From the NCBI GenBank assembly GCA_947311845.1, contig CAMZMU010000055.1, forward strand, positions 25,237,443-25,301,442: a stretch of DNA of 64,000 nt. The letters run 5' to 3'. Shown in pieces: positions 32,821-43,929 of the stretch. Each line of letters starts with the position of its first letter. The stretch's first letter is position 1. The DNA is from Poa pratensis. Its lineage: Eukaryota; Streptophyta; Magnoliopsida; Poales; Poaceae. Both the position numbers and the translations under genes were made by a program. The notes under the pieces were generated by a model, which searched no databases, had not been told where the DNA came from, and worked only from the letters and a program-made list of their open reading frames with translations.

Positions 32821-35518
32821 GTGGGGGTATCACGGCAAATCCCATGGTTAGATCACCTAGGGTTTCATGAGAGGGGAGAGAGTTGGTAGCGTTGGTAGAC
32901 TCGTCGGCTGACAAACAGGGAGTTTACCCAGGTTCAGGCCCCGGAGGGTAATACCCTACTTACTGCTTATCTGGTATTGATCTTGAGGTGTTTACATGTT
33001 ACAATGGTGTCCCGGTGAGAGATGCGATCTCGCTAGGGTTTGGTGTATGGATGAAAGCGTACCCTAGATCGGTGGCCCTCCCAGCCTCCCAGCCTTTATA
33101 TAGGAGGCTGGGTCTCGGGAGTTCGCTACCGATTAGGTTTATAGATAAGGTAAGTCTAAACCGCCATAGATTAATCTTGACTTGGTGCGTACGCCGCGCT
33201 GTGGGCCTTCCTGTCGGACCCTCTTCATGGGCTTCTCCTGGGCCAACCTGTGGGCCTTAGTCTTGATGTGCACCAGGTATGCATAAGATGGCACACCTGA
33301 AGGGTATGACCACGTCAGTAGCCCCTGAGTGCATGGTTGACTCGAAGAGTCGGGCAGGGACTCATAACCAGAAGAATCTCCCGGTGCATGGTATGCTTTG
33401 TTTTATCTACGATAGTTGTACGCCAGTCTGGGGATGGTGGCATTGTAGGCTCGGTACGCTCGACGGATCGGGACCAGTTAAATGCACTTGGGCAAAAACC
33501 TTACTAGCCTACATCAAGCTCAAGTCCCCGGACTCGAACCCGGATAAAGCTGGGGAAATTCGACTCAGGCCGCGGAGGTCTTACAGAGTGGAATTCCAGC
33601 ATCAGAAAAGGTACCCAACGCGTCCGTCAGGATTTTTCTTCATGCATGTTGGCACGGATATTTACAGGGTAACCGCAGCAGTGCAAGCCCTGGCCGGCTC
33701 GACATGGTCGGCGGTCTTACCTTTACACACTAGGTGCAACATCCGAGATTTATTTGCAACTGTTGCACTCGGGGAGTCTGGAGGTAGTCTGAGGGTTACT
33801 CGACTAGAGCTCGATTGCTTGTTTTGTGGGGTGACAACCTTGGACCTTGTTTATCGGGTGCGCGACAGCGCTCCCGATGGGAGTAGCCCCCGAGATTGTG
33901 ATTAATTGCTTGCAATTGAGGATAATCTCAATCTTTATGATGTTGCAGCAGTCGATAGAAAAACAATTATGCTACCGATGGGAGTGAATGGAGGAACTCG
34001 GAGGACCCGACAGGAAACCGGGTCCCTTCAGCATGTTGGCTTTCACCTTTGTACACTTGGCAGAAATGTGCAAGACCCCCAAGGTACAAGGGTCCCTAGG
34101 AAGGACCCGATAGCCTGTTTAGCTTGCTTATCTTGTTTCTAGGAGTCGACAGGGGCGGACTCGAACACGCCTTTAGTCTGGGAAATGATGTCATGCATGA
34201 CGCCGTTTGCGTGTCCGCCGTAGTCGATGGGACATGCTCTATGGTCACAGTGTCAGTGTTGACCAGGCGGGGACGCCGCTTCAGTTTGATTTGACCGCAC
34301 GGCGCAAAAAAATCGGGGCGTGATGATGGCCTCCTCGTTTCCCGTGCGTAGTGGGCGGCATGGCCTGCGGCGGTTACGCTCCAGGGCCGCCACGTGTAGG
34401 GCAGGATTGCGCTCACTGCCCACGGTTGCGATCGTGCGGCTGAGATACCGTTACCGTTTTGACGGTATATAATAAGGAAGCGCCACGGTGAGAGGGTAAA
34501 TTCCTCATTCTCGCTGCCGCCTCGTTGCCTCTTCTTCTTCCTAGCCTCGCATAGTTCTTGCACCTCGTGTGACCACCATGACGAAGCCTGCTTCTCGCAA
34601 GGGGAGGAATGCTGCTGGCGCCGCCAGCGCTAGTGCGACCGCCGCCGCTACAGGTGCCGCCGCCGGTGAGGGGCTGAAGAAGATCCCCGGCGACTGGACA
34701 AAATCCACGATGAAGGAACACCATCTTGCCTCCTACCGCGAGAATGGATGGCTGCCCTCCACCGACCAGCTTGCGACGCGCGCGCCCAGAAAAGAGGTAC
34801 GGCCACAACCCCGGGGAGGCGAGTGCGTTTTTTTTGCGAACTTCATGAACAGGGGCTTTTCTTTCCCTGTCGACAATTTCGTCCGCGGCTTGATGTACCC
34901 ATATGAGGTGCAGTTGCACGACTTCACCCCAAATGCTATGCTGCACGTGACGTGCTTCGTGGTGCTATGCGAGTGCTTCCTGGGCATTCAACCGCATTGG
35001 GGTCTTTGGAAGAAGATCTTCATTGTCAAGAGGAACGCCGGAGCCAGCGGCGCCTATCCCGTCGGAGGGTTCGGGATTCAGACCTGCGGCGACGTGAGCT
35101 ACTTCGACCTGGAGCAGGTCGACTCTGCCCAAGGGTGGACGAAGAAGTGGTTCTATGTTTGCTCCAAGCAAGGCGGACTGTCTGATTTTGTGGCAGATGC
35201 TCCTGTGGAGAAGACCCGCGCTTGGAAGCATAAGCTGACGGACGCAGAGGAGGCGGAGGTGAAACCTCTGATGGATAAGGTGGCCAAGTTGTTGAAGACT
35301 GTTGGCCGAGAGGTTAGCGGCGTCCACTTGATAGCCACCTTTATCAGAAGGCTCGTCCAACCGCTGCGGGTGAGGACTCACCCGATGTGGGAGTACCAGG
35401 GCACGGCTAACCCGACTCGTCTTGTCCACGAGGAGCTGTCGAAGAAGGAGCTGGAGGCCCATGTGCGCTCTTTGACCACCCTTATCAACATAATCGCATT
35501 AGCTCATCAACATTATGT
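32821..35518 (+). mobile_element. Fragment of a Gypsy-type element with PF04195-like ORF
   Basis: The segment starts in LTR-like text (CACGGCAAATCCCATGG, GGGTTTACCCAGG-type phrases, GGGAGTAGCCCCCGAGA) and continues into a promoter and an ORF of the 'putative gypsy-type transposon' family. It has no pol. The 3' side breaks off at about 35518 against an RLK exon relic, so most of the element is deleted. The stretch 32821-34460 has no credible gene. Confidence 0.6.
34466..34474 (+). promoter_or_regulatory. TATA box upstream of PF04195-like ORF
   Basis: TATATAATA lies about 104 bases before the ORF ATG at 34578 and is followed by a C/T-rich leader (CTCATTCTCGCTGCCGCC), a normal plant core-promoter arrangement. 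Confidence 0.55.
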
Positions 35519-35549
35519 GGTAGGAGGCTTAGCGATGTCATGTTCATGA
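34578..35549 (+). pseudogene. PF04195-like gypsy-type transposon protein, 3'-truncated
   Basis: The frame begins at ATG 34578 (MTKPASRKGRNAAGAAS), with an Ala-rich head and then the domain WTKSTMKEHHLASYRENGWL, NFMNRGFSFPVDNFVRGLMY, QLHDFTPNAMLHVTCFVVLC, FLGIQPHWGLWKKIF and GWTKKWFYVCSK. The family is found in extra ORFs of large plant Gypsy elements; its activity is not known. The last codons (after about 35500) come from the adjoining RLK relic, so the true C-terminus is lost. Confidence 0.7.
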
Positions 35550-35690
35550 ATGATATGGCAAATCCACCTCTCAGTCCACTTGTCAGACAAATTTCTGCAA
35601 AAGCAGATCATTTTGATACAACTCATCTCAATTAAGTGAGAGCCTTGACCTAACACATATTTTCAAGATTATTGTGGTACATATAGAAAT
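35530..35690 (-). pseudogene. Relic of a third RLK copy (one LRR exon)
   Basis: The text ATGTTCATGAATGATATGGC, AAATCCACCTCTCAGTCCAC and TTTCTGCAAAAGCAG matches the LRR exon and its flanking intron in copy 1 (18148-18300) and copy 2 (45418-45560). The match continues through GACCTAACACATATTTTCAA. No other exon is found nearby. It shows that the RLK array once had at least three members. Confidence 0.8.
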
Positions 35691-35736
35691 ATCTACAACA
35701 TCTTATATTTTTTATATTTTGATACAGAGGGAGTAC
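35691..35736. repeat. Stowaway-type remnant
   Basis: TAGAAATATCTACAACATCT followed by TATTTTGATACAGAGGGAGT is the inverse of the short Stowaway-like piece at 53629-53689 in RLK copy 2 (TATCAAAATATAAGATG, TATACGGAGGGAG). Confidence 0.55.
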
Positions 35737-35882
35737 TACTGTATTTTAATGAGGAACAAAGCTTGGTCGCTTGTGGTGTGTGAAAGACTGCGCAACAATG
35801 CTGCAGTGCACACGGAGACCATGCGGGTTTAATCTATTTTCACACTACGCAAGTTTGCACCTGGTTAGGATGAATTATTCTT

Positions 35883-36008
35883 GGCTTGGGTCGTTGGCGA
35901 ACCTAGGGACCCGAGTTCAACCCCCGTCGGGGGCAGATTTCAAAAAAATTCACAAAGTCAGATTTCTACTATTTCATTGCCACAAAGTCCTGGTAGGCTT
36001 TCATTTTT
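35883..36008 (+). mobile_element. tRNA-derived SINE with 18-bp target duplication
   Basis: A 126-bp body with a pol III-like B box (CGAGTTCAACCCCC at about 35912) and an A-box-like GGCTTGGGTCGTTGG ends in a T-rich tail (TTTCATTTTTTT). It is flanked by TTAGGATGAATTATTCTT (35865-35882) and TTAGGATGAGTTATTCTT (36009-36026), one mismatch in 18. The size, boxes, T tail and long duplication fit a Triticeae-type SINE. Confidence 0.75.
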
Positions 36009-36534
36009 TTAGGATGAGTTATTCTTCAATGATATCGCTTTCCAGGATATCGGTGGCTCAGAACCGAGGCGTGAACTGAAAGCGTCCCCAAATGGCGTAC
36101 ATGCTTGTACTGTTAATTATGGGCTAAAAAAGAAGGATACCGGACAAGGGACACACAGAGGAATTATGGGTTGTGACACACAGAGGGATTATGGGCGAAA
36201 TCACTAATAAAAGGGTTCCCTTCGTGAAGGGAAAACCCGCGCGCTCTGCTGTATCAACAAGTGTCGCCTTCTCCTTCGCACGGTCCCCCTCGGTTGCTTG
36301 CATGTCCGCCAAGTGTCGCTACCAATTGAAAGTGGGGAGGATGAGAGAGAAAGGGATACGAGAGGTGGGAGGACAGATTTTCCTTTTATTTGTCAAAACC
36401 AAAACTTAATAACGAAATATCTTGAATATCGTTCATCCAAATTACGAACCGTTTTCACTTTTGAGCTCCTCACGTCGAGATTTTCAAAACTAGATCCCAT
36501 GTTGATAGGTGTTGATAAACTTTTTTTTGTTCGT

Positions 36535-36956
36535 ACTTTGTACATCCTGTCCTATATACTTTGTACATCCAGTAGCAGCGTGTACATCTAAGAGCAGTGT
36601 GGTGTACATCCAGTAGCAACGCGTGAGTGTACATCCAGTAGCATCGTGTATAGCATCGTGTACATCCAGTATCAGCGTGAATGTACATCCAGTAAAAACA
36701 TGCGTGCACATCCAGTAGCAGTAGCCGTGTGTACATCAGTAGCAACGTGGATGTACATCCAATAGCAGCACGTGAATGTACATGTAGTAGCATCGTGTAC
36801 ATTCAGTAATAGCGTGGGTGTACATACAGTAGCATTGTGTACATTCGGTAGCATCGTGAGTGTACATCCAGTATCAACATGTCTGTACATTCAGCATTAG
36901 TAGCAACGTGTACATTCAGTAACAGCATAGATGTACATCCAGTGACAGCGTGAAAT
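36535..36956. repeat. Tandem repeat GTACATCCAGTAGCA(A/G)CGTG
   Basis: A unit of about 20 to 24 bases, consensus GTACATCCAGTAGCAACGTG, is repeated about 18 times with a variable linker (AT, AG, GAATG). Read on the minus strand it gives frames rich in the repeat TGCTxxLLLDVH-like residues, but with no ATG context or other sign of a gene. Confidence 0.85.
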
Positions 36957-37150
36957 AATAGTTTGTACTTCTTGTTGTGTCAACACTGTAATCTGTTTTT
37001 TGGTACTCACTGAATTTTTCGTGTGCTATTTTTGTACTCCGCCGGCGACCGGTTGATCACCGAGGTGTACGCCACGCGGTCGTACGTCGCGGGCGCCTTC
37101 GCGTGACGCGCGCGCCACCCTTATTCTAAATTATGTGTACATTCCTGTAC

Positions 37151-37757
37151 TTTTTTTTGCAAGGTAATACGATTCTCATTAATAATTAAAAGACGAGATA
37201 CAAAGTACCTATACACCGATCTTAAAGATCTGGAAAGATAGGATAAACCTATGTCACAAACCAACATCTATCCCTCTTCTTCGGTACCACCGTAGCAGCC
37301 ACCAAAGAAAAAAGAGACAGATCACCTCTTCACCCGAGCTCGACGCGGCTTCATCGTTGATCATCAGCTTTTCGGACCTACAATGTAGTTTGCCATAGGA
37401 CAAACCATTTCCGTTGAAAGAATCAGACCGGGGCAGCATGACCCCGGACACGCCATCGAACTTCAGCACTGGCATCCCCGCACAACGACGTCGGAGTAAG
37501 GAACCAGAACCGTCAGCCTCCAACCACGAACCCAGCACAAGGTACACCATCTTCCAGCTGTCACCAGTGCAGACAACCGTCTGCACGTACTCCTGGATAA
37601 ATCCTCTCTGCTCCACCATGGCGCCGGAGACAACGCCGCAGCAACGGGGACAGAGCAAGAGGAACGACCCATCCGATGAAGTCGCCGCCGCCGCCTCGCC
37701 GACACCATCCAAGAACCCTAAAGCCACAGACCTGAAAGATTGTACTTGCTAACCATA
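37151..37757 (-). mobile_element. Retroposed segment with poly-A and target duplication
   Basis: On the minus strand the segment ends in ATTAATGAGAATCGTATTAC, then CTTGCAAAAAAAA, and is flanked by TCCTGTAC at 37143-37150 and 37758-37765. A 157-codon open frame (GTG 37727 to 37254) covers most of it; it includes GDSWKMVYLVLGSWLEADGS and a Trp/Arg-rich end. I recognise no domain and see no ATG start. It may be a 5'-truncated LINE 3' end or a retrocopy of a host transcript. Confidence 0.55.
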
Positions 37758-37802
37758 TCCTGTACATAGCATATACCTTTTGTAATTTCGACCTACGTAC
37801 TA

Positions 37803-37963
37803 CTCCCTCCGTTTTTTACTATAAGATGTTTTAGGTGTTGCACATGTTGTCTAGATACATACTAAAGTGAGTGAACATGCACACTAACACATGTCTACAT
37901 ACATTTGTGTACATGTGCATGTAGACAAATGCTAAAACATCTTATATTAAAAAACGGAGGGAG
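37803..37963. mobile_element. Stowaway MITE
   Basis: 161 bp with terminal inverted repeats CTCCCTCCGTTTTTTACTAT and the complement of CTTATATTAAAAAACGGAGG; the target TA is duplicated at 37801-37802 and 37964-37965. The whole element can fold into a hairpin (ATAAGATGTTTTAG pairs with CTAAAACATCTTAT). Confidence 0.92.
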
Positions 37964-38387
37964 TACACGAGAGGCAGAACGATCCATCCGAAGCTCAACC
38001 ATGTACGCGGGGGCCTTCGATCGGAGCGGCAGCACGTACGCACGCTACGCGGTGGGGCTTTCGTGAGGACTTCCTTGCGCAAAACGCGGGCGGCCGGGTC
38101 AACGCAACTGCCGTGTGATGCCTGCGCATACTGACACGTGCCATGCGTACCCTCGTTTCTGGCGGAGAATTTTCCCTTTGGAAAGGGTTCCCTTTTCGTA
38201 ATCGCACCCGATTATGGGCGACACACGGAGGGATTATGGGCTAAAAAGAAGGATTACCACGCTTTGTCGAGGGAATGCACCCATGAGATAAAAAAAGATT
38301 ACTGGACAAGGGACACATGGAGGGATTATGGGCTGTGACACCGGCTAGGGCCTACAGGCGCAACTCTCAGCCCGGTATGTGCAGCAC

Positions 38388-40059
38388 GGGAGGTCCTTTG
38401 CGCCGCTTGTTAGCGGCGCGTACGACAGTCGCCGCCTACATGATTCGTCTGTTGGGCCGGCCCATGAATTTCGCGCGCGCTCGCTGCTTCTTCTTTTTCC
38501 TATCGCGCGCTGGTTGAAGCCAGCAACCAGGGTTCGACTCCCAGATCTGATCAAATTTTGTTTGGTTTTTAAATTTTGCGTGTACAGTTTTTTTTTGAAA
38601 ATGATTAATATTTAAAATCCGAACCATTTTTAAAATTGAAACCATTTTACAATTTGTAACCATTTTTAAATTCGGAACCATTTTAAATTCGGAACCATTT
38701 TTAAATTTGGAACTATTTTCAAATGGAACCATTTTAAAAAATGAACAATTATTTTAATTTGGAACCATTTTCAAAATAGTACCATTTTCAAATTTGGAAC
38801 CATTTTAAATTCAGAACAATTTTTAAATTTGGAACCATTTTAAATTCAGAACAATTTTTAAATTTGGAACCATTTTTAAATTTTAAACTATTTTCAAAAT
38901 GGAACCATTTTCAAAAATGAACAATTTTTTAATTTGGAACCATTTTAAAAAATTAACAATTTTCAAATTTGGAACCATTTTAAATTCAGAACCATTTTTT
39001 AATTTGGAACCATTTTTAAATTTGGAACCATTTTCAAAATGGTTTCGATTTTCAAAATGGAACCATTTTAAAAAATGCAACCATTTAAAAAATGAACAAT
39101 TTTCAAATTTGGAACCTTTTTCAATTTGGAACAATTTTTAAAATGTAACATTTTCAAAAATAAACAATTTTCAAATTTGGAACCATCTTAAATTTGGAAC
39201 CATTTTTAATTTGGAACCTTTTAAATTTGGAACCATTTTAAATTCGGAACCATTTTCAAAATGGAACCATTTTTTAATTCGGAGCCATTTTCAAAATGGA
39301 ACCATTTTAAATTCGGAACCATTTTCAAAATGGAACCATTTTTAAATTGGAACCATTTTTAAATTCGGAACAATTTTTTAATTTGGAACCGTTTTAAATT
39401 TGGAACCATTTTCAAAATGGAACCATTTTTTTTATTTGGAACCATTTTCAAAATGGAACCATTTAAAATTTGGAACCATTTTTAAATTTGGAACCATTTT
39501 CAAAATGGAACCAAATTAAATTCGGAACCATTTTTTAATTTGGAAACCATTTTCAAAATGGAACCATTTTTTAATTTGGAACCATCTAAAATTCGGAACC
39601 ATTTTTAAATTTGGAACCATTTTCAAAAATGAAACCATTGTTAAATTTGGAACCATTTTAAAAAATGTAACTGTTTTCTAAAATGAACAATTTTAAATTT
39701 GAAACTATTTTAAAAATAGAACCATTTCAAATTTTAAAATAGTTCCAATTTTAAAAGAAACGAAAACTAAACTGAAAAGAAAAAAAACAAAAACAGAAAA
39801 AGAAACGAAAAAGAAAACAAAAACAAAAACGAAAAACAAAACAAAAAAGAAAATAGAGAAAATCGAAAAAGAAGGAAAGAAAGAAAAGTGAAGAAAAAAA
39901 AGGAAAGAAAAGAAGGTGCGTGCGAGAACCATTTCATCGTACAACGCATGTGTGCGTGCGTGAAACCTAATTGGGCCGGCCCAGAGAATGCTTGGCGAGG
40001 GGAGTCTTCAGGCGGCGCTCGCATTAAGGGGCGCCAACGGGCGGCATATAGGGTTTACG
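38388..40059. mobile_element. Mutator-like element filled with a degenerate repeat
   Basis: The flanks GTGCAGCAC (38379-38387) and GTGTAGCAC (40060-40068) form a 9-bp duplication with one mismatch. The left end CCTTTGCGCCGCTTGTTAGC and the inverse right end CCTATATGCCGCCCGTTGGC are imperfect inverted repeats. RLK copy 1 reads straight across the site (GTACGTGCAGCCCGTTACCG, 14110-14130). The ends contain GC-rich hairpins. No transposase is present. Confidence 0.8.
38590..39740. repeat. Degenerate tandem array of GGAACCATTTT units
   Basis: About 1.15 kb built from TTTGGAACCATTTTAAA and TTCAAAATGGAACCATTTTT variants, with roughly 15-19 bases per step and about 65 copies by eye. Because CAAAATGG and CCATTTTG are complementary, many neighbouring units can form small hairpins. 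It is followed by an A-rich, C/G-spotted tract (39755-39910; AAAAACAAAAACAGAAAAAG). No coding content. Confidence 0.88.
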
Positions 40060-40703
40060 GTGTAGCACATTACCGCTCTGTCGGGCTGCACGCGCGGCGC
40101 GGCTTACCGCCACAAGCCCAAAACAGTTTGTGCTCAATGCGGAGGAGGAGGAGGCGATGCAGCCGGCGGCGGCCGAGTCGAGGAACTGCCGTCGGGCGGC
40201 CAGTGATGACCAATAGGATCAGCCTCTTCACAGATTCAGGTGCCATTTCGCTCATTGCGCTACTCGATCTTGTATAATTTTGTGGTGGTCCATGAACTCC
40301 AGAAATGCTGAGAGGGTTTGGTACAAGGGGGTAAGGGGCACGTATTTATAAATCTTATTCGACAGCATTGCGTGAGATTAGGGATAAATAGGCGTAATTC
40401 TTAATCAGCAATGCTTGAGCAGACCACTTGTTTAGCATTGGTCTGGGACTAAATGCGTCGTGTGGGAACCGATTATTAAATCCTACGGAGTAGTAATATA
40501 TCCAGACTTCTCACATGAAGACGATGCTTCAACCAAATAGCAGAGTTCGCACAAAAACAGAACAGAAAGGAAAACACCACAGACTTGCCTGAAGCATAAA
40601 ATCACTCAACTGCAGTTTATGAACAACAAATACACATACATTTGAGCAGATTGCCAAACTTTGACTAACCAGATGCAGCAATAACTTAATAAGAGTTTCC
40701 CTT
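40060..40703. other. 3' flank of RLK copy 2
   Basis: Matches the copy 1 flank at 14110-14790, including the GC-rich ATGCAGCCGGCGGCGGCCGA stretch and the AT-rich run to the kinase stop. No separate gene is supported. Confidence 0.6.
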
Positions 40704-41407
40704 TCACCGTCCAGATAAAGTGATTAATTCTGACATCCCACCGGTATAACCAGAATGGAAGGAGTTCTCCTCGTTTCCTGCTCCGGAAATCGTCAACTGA
40801 AATTGCCTTCGCATTTCAGCATCCATGGAGTTCATATGCCGAGATGAAGCACAAACAGACTGCTTTTCGCTTGAAACTGCCGGCAACCACTCTTTTAGTC
40901 TTGAAACAACCTCGGTCATGGTTGGCCTGTCGATGGATGTGTTTTCAACGCAGTTCATGGCAAGGTCTACCATACTCTGCAGGGAACTAGCATCGTACTG
41001 ATCTAATAGCCTCTTGTCGACGATGTCATGAATACTTCCCATGGCAATCTTATGGCGTACCCAGTTTGGTAAATGAAAGGTTTGAGGCTCCATCAATATT
41101 GGGGGTTGGCCAGTGATGATCTCCAAGAGCACGATGCCGAAACTGTAAACATCTGTCTTGACTATGAGTTGGAAAGTTGCATGGTATTCAGGGTCGAGGT
41201 AGCCAAGAGTGCCAGCAGCAACAGTAGATATGTGCGTGTGAGCATCATTAAAAGCCCGTGAAAGGCCAAAATCAGATATTATCCCCACCAGATTCTTGTC
41301 CAGAAGGATGTTGGGGGTCTTCACATCTCTGTGAACTATTGATGGGGCGCACGACTCGTGTAGATACTCCAGCCCTATAGTTTATTCAAGTTAATACTTT
41401 GTCAAAA

Positions 41408-41409
<2 letters not shown>

Positions 41410-41438
<29 letters not shown>

Positions 41439-41440
41439 AG
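41410..41440. repeat. (CATA)n microsatellite in RLK copy 2 intron
   Basis: About seven CATA units in the intron before the last kinase exon. The same intron position in copy 1 (about 15485) lacks the expansion, so it arose after duplication. Confidence 0.85.
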
Positions 41441-41599
41441 ACATAAAGGTTAATACATAATTGAAATATGGACCTTGTGCAGCATCGAGTGCAATATGAT
41501 GTCGTTGTTCCCAATTTAAACTATAGTCATCTCCTGCATCAAGACATACCAGATTAATATAGGTGCCTTGTTACGTGCATGGCACATAAAATATATGTT

Positions 41600-41702
41600 G
41601 TTATTATAAGTACTACTACCATTGTTATTACTACTACTTCTAACACCGCTACCACCACTGCTACTACCACCGCCACTACCACTACTATTATTATTATTAT
41701 TG
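41600..41702. repeat. Trinucleotide tract in RLK copy 2 intron
   Basis: A run of TTA, CTA, ACT and CAC triplets (ACTACTTCTAACACCGC, ACCACTGCTACTACC, ending TATTATTATTATTATTGTC) in the intron upstream of exon 41474-41533. Not present in copy 1. Confidence 0.75.
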
Positions 41703-43929
41703 TCATCATGTTGGCACATATTTAAGGTAACAAATTATGGACCAATGCCTTAATGGTTGAGCATAGGACCAATTGATATATTAAGATGAAAAACTGCATA
41801 AACTTGTGCTTTGATATCCGAGAGGGCACTGTTGCTTTTCCTTCTCTTTCTCAGAGCATTTGTCATACCTAAATCAAATTAAAAATAAACTCAACTAGTT
41901 AATTTTCCTCTCGAGTTGCTTTATTTTTTATTGGCTTTGAAAGATGCTTAGAGTTCCCACATCTCAAGGTTATGACTCTAGGAATCTAACTTTGCTTTCC
42001 TCAGTTTGTTAGCCACATATCTATGAACAATTAATTGAACATCCCATGGTTATTACTTCAAGAATGTGCAGCTAGGGCGGCCTTACTTCTTACTCCATCA
42101 TCTATACAGAGGAAACTAGTTCCACCAACTCAAATACATTGACTCAGAGCAGCAATAACAGTCTGGGAAACCAACCACACCTATAACTAGGAATCTTGTT
42201 TACAGTAGGATGTCAAAAGGCGGGCTAGTTTGATTTTAGAGTTCCTTTTTGGGGCTAGGGCCTGTAATTCTTTTATTACGCTACGAAGCACCATATATTC
42301 ATATAAATTGGGAAGTACTTATGTCCCAAGGGTTAATCAGAGCGATAGGGGTCAATTTATCTATTTAGTTGTTTTTTCGCAGGAATTAAAATCCTGAATT
42401 TGCCAACCTGCTTTTTAGATTTTACTGATTATAGGTTTGGCCTGTTTAATCTTTTTATTGAATTAAGGCAAAAACAGTCTGTGTACAAATTTAACTACAA
42501 CTTAGCAAGTCAACTATGCTTGATATAAACTTTAATAAAAATATCCTCTTATGAGTTGTTGAAGATTCCCTCTCGACATGAAGTCATAAATGAGAGCGAG
42601 GCACTTCTTGTTTTGGCAATATCCTTTCAAAGTCACAAGATTCTTGTGATGAACTTTGGACAAGGTTTGTACCTATAGAAACACATACAGTTACAAAACA
42701 TACCAGAGTTGAAGCCAATTGCATTTATTGAATATGGACTACATAAAGGGTTTATTTATCTTGAAGACTTATTGTATACTTTCTATAAAAATGATTTTGG
42801 CCTTGTAGGTCTCGTGTTATACCTCAGGCAGGAAGTCCGTTGACTCTGCTATTGATGTTTCCATCAGCACCTTAACAGCTACTTCATCACCATTTTCCAG
42901 TATGCCATGATAAACAATACCAAAACCTCCTTTTCCAATGATTGATTGGAAGTTGTTTGTTATGAGCTTTAGCTCCACGTACGTGAACCGTCTGATGTCA
43001 ACATTTAGGGAACTTTCCTCTTCATATTTAGAATAATCCTCATGGTGTGACTTCCCTGTATATTCAACAAGTTGTGTTTTACATGAAAGTTTAGGTACGA
43101 AGTTGTTGTCTAATCTCTACCTCTTTTTATTGCACCCATGAAAGGTGATTTTAGAGCGTAAAATTATATTTTACCTTTCCAGCATAATTTCCAGATTATG
43201 CACATCAATACTAGGAGGGATACCAGAGGAACTGTCACTGCGATGAGCATTGCATGTCTGGTGTTCTTCTTCTTATTTGAACAGTACAAATCTTTGACTT
43301 CTGAGCATATGGGGTTGCCCTCTAATCTTGCAACACAAATGCAAAATATATCTATAAATCATATAAAAATATATTATCTACAACAGCTCTACAAAATTAC
43401 GATTGTAACATACCTCTGTTTTCTAACACGACTAACCAGCTAATAGTTATTATAAAGACCTCCAGACTCTATATGAAACTACTACATGACTTTTAAATGG
43501 CATACCAATACGAATAGGTCCTTATCTTCCTCTCATGTTGAAGGCCCAAAAATGATGAAGCATTTATAGTTACTAGAAGCTAGTATATGTAACCGAGGGT
43601 ATGTTTGGATCGATAGCCAGACTGCAAAAGGCTATTTCGTGGCACCCTAATCGGGTGCCACAACTTATTCGCATTCGACAAGAGTTTATGCACACAGCTG
43701 GTTGAGCTATAGAAGTGTGGTACGGCACAAGTGTACAAAGTCAACTTGCATAGCTCTTGTTTGGCAAGGTGTGGAAAAGGAACATAATGTGTTTCCAGCA
43801 ATAATTTATATAATGTTTGCAATTATTGCTGCCAACATGGATTTTATGCCCACGGTGGTCGCTGCACATAGGGCGCCAGCCTTTGGATTTAGTCTCGTGA
43901 TTCGTGTTGCCGTTAACGTCTGTTAAATA

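Larger units (their letters stand above)
36198..38209. mobile_element. Mutator-like element with nested insertions
   Basis: The inverted ends are approximately CACTAATAAAAGGGTTCCCT (left) and the complement of AAAGGGTTCCCTTTTCGTAA (right). The flanks share GATTATGGGCGA at 36186-36197 and 38210-38221, which contains the 9-bp target duplication. No transposase was found. The interior carries a tandem array, a retroposed segment and a Stowaway element, so it is an old host. Confidence 0.7.
40704..43150 (-). pseudogene. RLK copy 2 kinase exons
   Basis: Glycine loop [12 protein letters not shown], Lys motif EVAVKVL, HRDVKTPNILL, DFGLSRAF, GTLGYLDPEY and DVYSFGIVLLEIITG are all intact, ending SELITLSGR. 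Near 43110-43130 copy 2 reads AAAAAGAGGTAGAGATTAG where copy 1 has AAAAAGGAGGTGGACATTAG; the missing base brings a stop into the juxtamembrane frame. At the left edge of exon 42552-42672 the copy 1 donor GAGGAGGTTAAT is GAGGATATTTTT here, so splicing would fail or shift. Confidence 0.85.

Noticed and set aside
35883..36008. Functional tRNA gene
   Set aside because: Only a B box and a loose A box are seen; no acceptor stem pairing. The T-rich tail and 18-bp duplication indicate a SINE.
36490..36890. Cys/Thr-rich repeat proteins on the minus strand
   Set aside because: These are translations of the 20-24-bp minisatellite in three frames, without start context.
39705..40024. Phe-rich hydrophobic frames
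   Set aside because: They arise from the A-rich/T-rich low-complexity tract at 39755-39910.
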